Of a DNA stretch of 12,339 nucleotides, positions 7,880 to 12,339 are shown piece after piece; position 1 is the first letter of the stretch, and each line of letters starts with the position of its first letter. The stretch is taken from the NCBI GenBank assembly GCA_934098445.1, contig CAKOOW010000033.1:1-12339 (forward strand), read 5' to 3'. This DNA comes from an uncultured Bacilli bacterium. Its GTDB lineage: Bacteria; Bacillota_I; Bacilli_A; RF39; UBA660. Under the pieces are notes generated by a model, which saw only the letters and a list, made by a program, of their open reading frames with translations, was not told the origin of the DNA and ran no database searches. Both the position numbers and the translations under genes were made by a program.

Positions 7880-7915
7880 ATAAAAACAATGTTTCACGTG
7901 AAACATTGTTTTTAT
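7880..7915 (+). terminator. Terminator of the recF-gyrB-gyrA operon overlapping parS 1
   Basis: This is a perfect 36-bp inverted repeat centred on parS 1. Its right arm ends in TTGTTTTTAT, so RNA would fold into a long stem followed by U residues. The left arm begins with A residues, so it could also stop transcription on the minus strand. It lies 13 bp after gyrA. Confidence 0.65.
7890..7905. promoter_or_regulatory. parS: parS site 1 (ParB/Spo0J binding)
   Basis: This is an exact TGTTTCACGTGAAACA, the bacterial chromosomal parS consensus where ParB loads and begins spreading and SMC recruitment. Symmetric flanks extend the palindrome to 36 bp (CAA...TTG class). Confidence 0.95.
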
Positions 7916-7950
7916 TTGAATAATATTTAAAAAGGATAATAAATTTTATA

Positions 7951-7966
7951 TGTTTCACGTGAAACA
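7951..7966. promoter_or_regulatory. parS: parS site 2
   Basis: An exact TGTTTCACGTGAAACA. Symmetric ATA/TAT flanks make a 22-bp palindrome (7948-7969). Its centre is 61 bp from that of site 1. Confidence 0.95.
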
Positions 7967-7972
7967 TATGTT

Positions 7973-8006
7973 GATTAATTATAATTTTCGAAATTTATAA
8001 TTAATC
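7973..8006. repeat. 34-bp AT-rich palindrome between parS 2 and 3
   Basis: GATTAATTATAA on the left mirrors TTATAATTAATC on the right around a central TTCGAA; only one base pair (7985/7994) breaks the symmetry. It shares no core with parS. It could extrude as a cruciform, act as a terminator (ATTTTTG follows at 8012-8018) or bind an unknown dimeric protein. Confidence 0.7.
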
Positions 8007-8055
8007 TTACTAATTTTTGCTTTAAGTATGTTTCCTCATATAAAGGAAAATTCAA

Positions 8056-8071
8056 TGTTTCACGTGAAACA
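8056..8071. promoter_or_regulatory. parS: parS site 3
   Basis: An exact TGTTTCACGTGAAACA with CAA/TTG flanks (8053-8074), followed by a T run. The centre-to-centre distance from site 2 is 105 bp. Confidence 0.95.
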
Positions 8072-8108
8072 TTGTTTTTTTGTTGATAAAATTTAAATGA
8101 TTTTTTAA

Positions 8109-8124
8109 TGTTTCACGTGAAACA
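8109..8124. promoter_or_regulatory. parS: parS site 4
   Basis: An exact TGTTTCACGTGAAACA with TAA/TTA flanks (8106-8127). Its centre is 53 bp from that of site 3. Confidence 0.95.
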
Positions 8125-8265
8125 TTATTGTTAACATCTAATTTTATTAAAGCGTATTTATTAATTTAATTATTTTATTAATTATTTTTATGATTATTAA
8201 ATAATGTTTTAATGATTATAGCTTAAACTATTTATTGTTTTGTTTTATAGGTTAAAAAATTAATA

Positions 8266-8281
8266 TGTTTCACGTGAAACA
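8266..8281. promoter_or_regulatory. parS: parS site 5
   Basis: An exact TGTTTCACGTGAAACA with ATA/TAT flanks (8263-8284), the same flank class as site 2. Its centre is 157 bp from that of site 4. Confidence 0.95.
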
Positions 8282-8308
8282 TATAATTTGTGTTGATGAT
8301 TTTTTCAA

Positions 8309-8324
8309 TGTTTCACGTGAAACA
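8309..8324. promoter_or_regulatory. parS: parS site 6
   Basis: An exact TGTTTCACGTGAAACA inside a perfect 30-bp palindrome (8302-8331) with TTTTCAA/TTGAAAA flanks. Its centre is 43 bp from that of site 5. Confidence 0.95.
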
Positions 8325-8379
8325 TTGAAAATAAAGTTATAAACAGGCTATTTTATAAGTAAAGAGATTAATTAATTAC

Positions 8380-8395
8380 AGTTTCACTTGTAATA
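8380..8395. promoter_or_regulatory. Degenerate parS-like site
   Basis: AGTTTCACTTGTAATA matches the parS consensus at 12 of 16 positions and keeps one intact half (GTTTCAC). It overlaps the likely -10 region of the SRP RNA gene (TAATAT, 8391-8396). It may be a decayed seventh site or chance similarity. Confidence 0.3.
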
Positions 8396-8397
8396 TT

Positions 8398-8500
8398 AAG
8401 CACACTATGATATCATTAGGTAGTGCAATAACTATGTAGGAACCTGGTCAGAGTAGGAATACAGCAGCCATAACTACCTCTAATTATGTGCACTTTTTTT
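8398..8500 (+). ncRNA. ffs: Signal recognition particle RNA, small bacterial type
   Basis: The RNA partners Ffh in co-translational targeting of membrane and secreted proteins. The conserved apical domain is visible: CTGGTCAG, then the short stem GTA/TAC (8453-8455/8460-8462) closing a GGAA tetraloop (8456-8459), then AGCAGCC. Below it GGTAGT (8419-8424) pairs with ACTACC (8474-8479), and the ends pair as GCACA (8400-8404)/TGTGC (8487-8491). The closing stem is followed by seven T (8494-8500), which would end transcription. At about 100 nt it lacks the Alu domain of the ~270-nt B. subtilis scRNA. The 5' end is approximate; TAATAT at 8391-8396 is a likely -10 element. tadA begins 15 bp after the T run. 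Confidence 0.88.
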
Positions 8501-8515
8501 ATGGAGTAATATAAT

Positions 8516-8932
8516 ATGGAAAAATATATTAAATTATTATATAAACTAGCTAGAAAAGCCGCTAGAAACGGTGATGTGCCGGTTTCTGCAATTATTTTAA
8601 AAAATGATAAAATTATTGCTACAGGCTATAATAACCGCCAAAAAAAGAGCGTTGTTTTAGGTCATGCAGAAGTAAATGCTATTATAAAAGCTGAACGTAA
8701 ATTAGGAGATTTTCGGTTAAATGATTGCATTTTATTGACGACTTTGAAACCATGTAAAATGTGCCAATCAATTATTGAAGCAGCTAGAATTAAGGAAATT
8801 TATTATATTTTAGATCAAAAAGGTGTTGAAAGTTATCAAAAAGCAAACTTTAAGCAATTGAATCATAAAGATAATGTGTTTATTGATAAATATCAGCTCT
8901 TATTTGATGAATTTTTTCGAAAATTAAGATAA
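8516..8932 (+). CDS. tadA: tRNA-specific adenosine deaminase TadA
   Basis: TadA converts adenosine-34 to inosine in the anticodon of tRNA-Arg(ACG), a cytoplasmic zinc-dependent deamination needed to read CGN codons. The 138-residue protein has the deaminase signature His50-Ala-Glu52 (zinc ligand and proton-shuttling Glu) and Pro79-Cys80-x2-Cys83 (the other zinc ligands), plus the early DVPVSAII strand. It is slightly shorter than most TadA proteins (about 150-160). Two family positions differ: the usual TLEPC is TLKPC and the usual WRL is FRL. A related cytidine/guanine deaminase is therefore possible, but the location next to the SRP RNA and dnaX is exactly that of tadA in Bacilli. A GGAG lies 8 bases before the ATG. 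Transcription may come by read-through from the SRP RNA gene. Confidence 0.85.
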   Translation: MEKYIKLLYKLARKAARNGDVPVSAIILKNDKIIATGYNNRQKKSVVLGHAEVNAIIKAERKLGDFRLNDCILLTTLKPCKMCQSIIEAARIKEIYYILDQKGVESYQKANFKQLNHKDNVFIDKYQLLFDEFFRKLR

Positions 8933-8945
8933 AATTTATGCTTTA

Positions 8946-8954
8946 TGATATAAT
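8946..8954 (+). promoter_or_regulatory. Extended -10 promoter upstream of dnaX
   Basis: TGATATAAT (TGn plus the perfect hexamer TATAAT at 8949-8954) lies 19 bp before the dnaX start. No good -35 is seen. It would start the dnaX-ebfC-recR-bofA-holB transcript and leave a leader of only about a dozen bases, with AGGAG at 8962-8966. Confidence 0.5.
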
Positions 8955-8973
8955 AAATACCTAGGAGTTTACT

Positions 8974-10626
8974 ATGGAATATCAAGTTTTATATCGAAAA
9001 TATAGACCACATGATTTTGATTCATTAGTGGGACAAGAATATACAAAAAAATTATTAAAAAATAGCGTAAAAAGCGGAAAATTTGCGCATGCTTATATAT
9101 TTACTGGGCCGCGTGGAACTGGAAAAACAAGTAGTGCTAAGATTTTTGCAAAAGCTATCAATTGTTTAAATCCAATAGATGGGAATCCTTGCAACAAATG
9201 CGAAAATTGTTTGAATTTTTCTAGTAGTCCGGATATTATTGAACTAGATGCTGCTTCAAATAATGGCGTAGACGATATAAGAGAAATTATCAACAATGTT
9301 CGTTTAGCGCCTAATAGCATGAAAATAAAAGTGTATATAATAGATGAATTTCATATGTTATCCACAAGTGCTTTTAACGCTTTATTATTAACGTTAGAAG
9401 AACCGCCAAAAGATGTAGTATTCATTTTAGCTACAACAGATATTCAAAGTGTTCCAATAACAGTATTATCCCGTTGTCAAAGATTTGACTTTAAGTCAAT
9501 ATCCTTAAACGATATTGAAAATAGATTAAAATATGTTTGCGAACAAGAGAATATTGATATAACTGAAGATGCTATTAAAGAAATTGCTCTTATGTCAAAT
9601 GGCGGTTTAAGAGATGCTTTAAGTATTTTAGATCAGCTTTCTAGTCTAGACTGTCAAATAGATGTAAATGCAGTCATTAGCAATTTTGGGGGTGTATCTA
9701 ATAAAAAGTTAAAAGAATTATTTTCTTATTATGAGAATAATGACATTGAAAATGTAATTAATACCATTAATACATTTAAAGAAAATGGAATTGATATAAA
9801 GATATTAATTGGAAAAATAATTAATTATTTAAAAAATATTTTAATATCTATAAAAACAGAAAAATATATTGGAAATTTAACTTTTGATAATATATATGAT
9901 TTTATTTTTGAATTAAATAATTTATTATATATGGATAAGAGTAGTGCTAGCTATTATGATTTACTAGAAATTGTCTTTTTAAAGTATGTAAATTATTTCC
10001 CGGGAAATAATTTTGTTGATAAAAAAAATATTAAAAGTGAAAAAGAACTTGTAATTGAAGAAAAAGAGCCTTTATCAAAAATAGAAGTAGTTACAAGTGT
10101 TAATGCAGCAAATGATATTGTAGAACCGGGAAGTAACAGTAATGAAATTAAAAATGACAGTATGCCAGCCAATTTCGATTTCGATATTGATATTAGAATT
10201 AATAATACTTTCGTTAATGCTAAAAAAGATTATTTAATATCTATAAAAAGTAAATGGGAAGATTTTATTGCTTATGAGAGTAATGCTAATAAATCATTAT
10301 TATCATATATAGTAGATACTTCAATTGTGGCAGTATCAGATAAATATGCAATTTTAGTTAATAATTTAGATTCGACAAATGATTTGATTAATAAAAATAT
10401 TAAATCATTAGAAAAAGATTTTAATTTGTTTTTTAGTAAAAATGTTTATTTAGTTTCAATTTCACCAAAAAAATGGGAAAATGAAAGAAATAAGTATATA
10501 AATAATATCAAAAATGGGTATAAATATGAGATAATTGATAATGATATAATTATTAAAGAAAATAAAAGTGAATTAGATAAAATAGCTAAAGAAATTTTTG
10601 GAAATAATTATAAAAAGGTAGAATAG
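8974..10626 (+). CDS. dnaX: DNA polymerase III subunits gamma and tau
   Basis: DnaX is the ATPase of the clamp loader that opens the DnaN ring and places it on primed DNA. The 550-residue protein starts with YQVLYRKYRPHDFDSLVGQE, then Walker A GPRGTGKTS (45-53), a zinc site with Cys64, Cys73, Cys76 and Cys79, Walker B and DExH box IIDEFHML (122-129), LLLTLEEPP (137-145) and the SRC motif (166-168). After about residue 350 the sequence turns Asn/Lys-rich and divergent, as usual for the tau-specific tail. I see no obvious slippery A run with a hairpin for programmed frameshifting. Codons around 339-347 carry a perfect Noc-type palindrome, described separately. ebfC follows after 14 bp. Confidence 0.97.
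   Translation: MEYQVLYRKYRPHDFDSLVGQEYTKKLLKNSVKSGKFAHAYIFTGPRGTGKTSSAKIFAKAINCLNPIDGNPCNKCENCLNFSSSPDIIELDAASNNGVDDIREIINNVRLAPNSMKIKVYIIDEFHMLSTSAFNALLLTLEEPPKDVVFILATTDIQSVPITVLSRCQRFDFKSISLNDIENRLKYVCEQENIDITEDAIKEIALMSNGGLRDALSILDQLSSLDCQIDVNAVISNFGGVSNKKLKELFSYYENNDIENVINTINTFKENGIDIKILIGKIINYLKNILISIKTEKYIGNLTFDNIYDFIFELNNLLYMDKSSASYYDLLEIVFLKYVNYFPGNNFVDKKNIKSEKELVIEEKEPLSKIEVVTSVNAANDIVEPGSNSNEIKNDSMPANFDFDIDIRINNTFVNAKKDYLISIKSKWEDFIAYESNANKSLLSYIVDTSIVAVSDKYAILVNNLDSTNDLINKNIKSLEKDFNLFFSKNVYLVSISPKKWENERNKYINNIKNGYKYEIIDNDIIIKENKSELDKIAKEIFGNNYKKVE
9990..10013. promoter_or_regulatory. Noc-binding-site (NBS) palindrome inside dnaX
   Basis: The core TATTTCCCGGGAAATA (9994-10009) equals the consensus bound by the Bacillus nucleoid occlusion protein Noc, a ParB paralogue. 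The symmetry extends without a mismatch to 24 bp. It lies in frame within dnaX and reads NYFPGNNF. C/G-rich sextets such as CCCGGG are otherwise rare in this AT-rich DNA. Binding by Noc is inferred; no noc gene is in the window. Confidence 0.65.
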
Positions 10627-10640
10627 AGGAGATAATTAAT

Positions 10641-10934
10641 ATGAATATGCAAAATTTAATGGCTCAAGCTCAAAGAATGCAAAGAGACATAATGAAGAAG
10701 AAAGAAGAAGTTGAAAAAAAAGAATTTACTGGAAAATCTGAATTAGTTACTGTTATAGTGAATGGAAAAAAGGATTTAGTAAAAGTAGAATTTGCTAAAG
10801 AAGTTGCTAGTGATGATTTAGACGCTTTACAAGATATGATAGTTATTGCTACTAATAATGCTAATAAAGAAGTTGATGCTGCGATGGAAGCTGCAATGGG
10901 ACAATATGGTAGCATGTTTAATGGTTTATTCTAA
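10641..10934 (+). CDS. ebfC: Nucleoid-associated protein, YbaB/EbfC family
   Basis: This small DNA-binding protein of 97 residues belongs to the YbaB/EbfC family, which forms tweezer-like dimers on DNA; its exact role is still unsettled. It shows the family pattern: an N-terminal charged helix (NMQNLMAQAQRMQRDIMKKKEEVEKKEF), the beta segment GKSELVTVIVNGKKDLVKVEF, an acidic stretch (VASDDLDALQDMIVIATNNAN) and the Met/Gly-rich end. AGAGGAG 8 bases upstream supports the start. It lies between dnaX and recR, the near-universal dnaX-ybaB-recR arrangement, and its TAA overlaps the recR ATG by one base (TAATG). Confidence 0.95.
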   Translation: MNMQNLMAQAQRMQRDIMKKKEEVEKKEFTGKSELVTVIVNGKKDLVKVEFAKEVASDDLDALQDMIVIATNNANKEVDAAMEAAMGQYGSMFNGLF

Positions 10935-11536
10935 TGATTTATCCAAAAGTATTATTAGAATTAATTGAATACTTTAAGAAGTTTCCTGGAATAGGTGATA
11001 AAAGTGCGGAGCGTATGGCTTTAGCACTTTTAGACATTAACAGTGATGATGTAAATTCTTTTGCAAATGCAATGCTAGAAGCTAAGAATAAACTTCATCC
11101 TTGCAATATTTGTGGTTGTTTAACTGATAACGATGTTTGTATGATATGCTCAAATGAGTTTAGAAGAGATAATTTAATTTGTATTTTAGAAGATTTCAAA
11201 GGTGTGTTTGCCTTTGAAAAAACCGGTAAATATAATGGAAAATATCATGTCTTAAATGGACTTATATCACCAATTGATGATATTGGTCCTGAGGACATTA
11301 ATATTGCTAGTTTAATAGATCGAATTAAAGATAAAGAGTCAGTTGAAGTTATTATTGCGTTAAAACCATCAATTGAAGGAGAAACGACTACGCTATATAT
11401 TAAGGAAATATTAAGCAAGTATAGCAATGTTAAAGTATCGAGATTGTCATATGGAATTCCAATGGGCGTTGATATTGATTATTTAGATGAATTGACTTTA
11501 TTGAACGCATTAAATGAAAGAAAAAATTTATCATAA
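10934..11536 (+). CDS. recR: Recombination mediator RecR
   Basis: RecR works with RecF and RecO to load RecA onto gapped DNA. The 200 residues are the standard length. In order it has a helix-hairpin-helix (FPGIGDKSAERMA, 17-29), a four-Cys zinc finger (Cys57, Cys60, Cys69, Cys72) and a TOPRIM-like domain beginning ICILEDFKGVFAFEKTGKY (82-100), then LKPSIEGETTTLYI and RLSYGIPMGVDIDYLDELTL typical of RecR. No clear Shine-Dalgarno lies upstream; the 1-base overlap with ebfC points to translational coupling. Both RecF and RecR are encoded in this one origin-proximal stretch. Confidence 0.97.
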   Translation: MIYPKVLLELIEYFKKFPGIGDKSAERMALALLDINSDDVNSFANAMLEAKNKLHPCNICGCLTDNDVCMICSNEFRRDNLICILEDFKGVFAFEKTGKYNGKYHVLNGLISPIDDIGPEDINIASLIDRIKDKESVEVIIALKPSIEGETTTLYIKEILSKYSNVKVSRLSYGIPMGVDIDYLDELTLLNALNERKNLS

Positions 11537-11574
11537 GTTGATAGCAATGATCATAAATTTTTATGGTGATAATA

Positions 11575-11751
11575 ATGTTTAAAATTATTAAAAAAATTAT
11601 TTTTTCATTTTTACTTTTATTTGGATTAAATACAACATTAAAATATGTTGGAATAATAATACCAATTAATTTTATCAATTTATTGATAACCTATTGTTTG
11701 GGTGGTTTTGGTGTTTTATCTTTAATAATTTTAAAATTATTTATTATATAA
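11575..11751 (+). CDS. Small membrane protein of the BofA family
   Basis: A 58-residue hydrophobic protein with two probable membrane segments, a basic start (MFKIIKK) and a second half reading GIIIPINFINLLITY then LGGFGVLSLIILKLF. That pattern (IPIN, then G-x-x-G-V/L and LLKLF) resembles BofA, which in B. subtilis restrains SpoIVFB cleavage of pro-sigma-K; BofA itself is about 87 residues, so this is a short form. I choose the ATG at 11575 because GGTGA lies 5 bases upstream; an in-frame ATG at 11563 would add four residues. The location directly after recR is where Bacilli and Clostridia carry bofA. Similarity is judged by eye, and a sporulation role is not shown. Confidence 0.65.
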   Translation: MFKIIKKIIFSFLLLFGLNTTLKYVGIIIPINFINLLITYCLGGFGVLSLIILKLFII

Positions 11752-11773
11752 TTATATTTAAGGAGTAGCAGTT

Positions 11774-12339
11774 ATGGATAGAGAAAAAAATATAGCAAAA
11801 CTAATTAAAGAATACGATAATAATCATTTAGCGCATGCTTTTTTGATTGAAACAAACAATATCGATAATTGTTTACTTGAACTTAAACAATTTATTAAAT
11901 ATATTAATTGTAGGGAAAAATATAATAATAATTGTGATAAATGTAATTTATGTAAATTAATTGATTTAGATAATTTACCAAGTTTAATTGTCGTTAGACC
12001 AGAGGGAATGTCCATTAAAAAAAATCAATTATTAGAGCTTCAAGATAAATTTAGTAAAAAAGCTGTTTACTCAAAATATAATATCTATATAATAACAAAT
12101 GCAGAATTAATGAATGATTCTGCAGCTAATTCTATATTAAAATTTTTAGAAGAACCTACGGACAATATAATTGGCTTTTTAGTTACTACTGATAAAGAAA
12201 AAGTTTTAGATACGATAATAAGTAGATGTCAAAATTTTAAATTTCTTTATAAGGAATATGAGGATGATAGCTTAATAAATAATTTAGCCAATGAGTATTT
12301 AAGCGAATTATTTAGTAATGATAACTTTTTAATAAATAA
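11774..12339 (+). CDS. holB: DNA polymerase III delta-prime subunit, 3'-truncated by window edge
   Basis: Delta-prime is the stator of the clamp loader and works with DnaX and delta. About 188 residues are present before the right edge; the family usually has about 300 or more. Seen in order are LAHAFLIE (19-26), Cys46 and a CDKCNLC cluster (54-60) matching the zinc site of DnaX, NAELMNDSAANSILKFLEEP (109-128) and the SRC motif (150-152) that provides the arginine finger. There is no Walker A motif after HAFLIE, as expected for delta-prime and unlike DnaX. AGGAG sits 8 bases before the ATG. It follows the bofA-like gene by 22 bp; the tmk and yaaQ genes that precede holB in B. subtilis are absent here. 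Confidence 0.93.
   Translation, partial: MDREKNIAKLIKEYDNNHLAHAFLIETNNIDNCLLELKQFIKYINCREKYNNNCDKCNLCKLIDLDNLPSLIVVRPEGMSIKKNQLLELQDKFSKKAVYSKYNIYIITNAELMNDSAANSILKFLEEPTDNIIGFLVTTDKEKVLDTIISRCQNFKFLYKEYEDDSLINNLANEYLSELFSNDNFLIN

Larger units (their letters stand above)
7868..8395. other. Gene-free, AT-rich intergenic region with a parS cluster (putative centromere)
   Basis: No credible coding sequence lies between gyrA and the SRP RNA. The stretch holds six perfect 16-bp parS palindromes within 435 bp (7890-8324), one decayed copy (8380-8395), a 34-bp AT-rich palindrome (7973-8006) and a small hairpin (TTTCCT 8031-8036/AGGAAA 8044-8049). Between 8125 and 8265 it is almost pure A/T with no further motif I recognise. 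There is no TTATCCACA DnaA box in it, so I do not call it oriC. Confidence 0.8.

Noticed and set aside
7889..8341. Short frames beginning MFHVKH in the intergenic region
   Set aside because: They arise from an ATG within ATGTTTCACGTG of each parS site; none has a ribosome binding site and they end after a few to about 25 codons.
7868..8395. Possible oriC (AT-rich, near gyrA)
   Set aside because: No DnaA boxes in the region; palindromes are parS. The origin in this gene order is expected near dnaA, which is missing.
10123..10134. Second Noc-like site (AACCGGGAAGT)
   Set aside because: Only the right half resembles the consensus; the left half does not, so it is not palindromic.

Overview
The window joins two unlike pieces of DNA. 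Positions 1 to about 830 have mixed base composition (38-45% G+C in two rows I counted) and carry, on the minus strand, the C-terminal part of a malate/L-lactate dehydrogenase-type oxidoreductase of the kind found in gut Clostridia. From about 883 to the end the DNA is very AT-rich (about 25% G+C in a row I counted in dnaN). It carries a chromosomal replication and recombination block on the plus strand: dnaN (5' end missing), a comK-like gene, recF, gyrB, gyrA, a gene-free parS cluster, the SRP RNA gene, tadA, dnaX, ebfC, recR, a bofA-like gene and the start of holB. Both genes at the join lack their N-terminal halves and lie head to head, so a chimeric assembly is the simplest explanation.

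The gene order (dnaN-recF-gyrB-gyrA, then SRP RNA/tadA-dnaX-ebfC-recR-bofA-holB) is that of the origin-proximal region of Bacilli. Low G+C, ComK and BofA homologues, a ParB-type parS cluster and a Noc-type site point to a low-GC member of the class Bacilli, perhaps a gut lineage near the Erysipelotrichales or RF39. TGA is used as a stop (recF) and TGG as Trp, so the Mycoplasma code does not apply. dnaA and the usual oriC would lie to the left of dnaN and are not present.

Layout by function. dnaN ends in two tandem intrinsic terminators. The comK-like gene has its own upstream region containing three tandem 10-bp repeats that resemble Spo0A (0A) boxes. recF, gyrB and gyrA form a tight operon (ATGA overlap, then a 10-bp gap) that ends in a long palindrome serving both as parS and as terminator. 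Positions 7868-8395 hold no gene but contain six perfect 16-bp parS palindromes within 435 bp, one decayed copy and a separate 34-bp AT-rich palindrome. A short (~100 nt) SRP RNA follows, then tadA, then the dnaX-ebfC-recR-bofA-holB group. dnaX contains inside its coding sequence a perfect match to the Noc-binding site.

Together the genes supply the sliding clamp, two subunits of its loader, gyrase, RecF/RecR recombinational repair, and a dense ParB-loading centromere. The most distinctive features are the compact parS array, the Noc-type site inside dnaX, and the comK-like gene with 0A-like repeats where Bacilli usually carry the small S4-domain gene yaaA.
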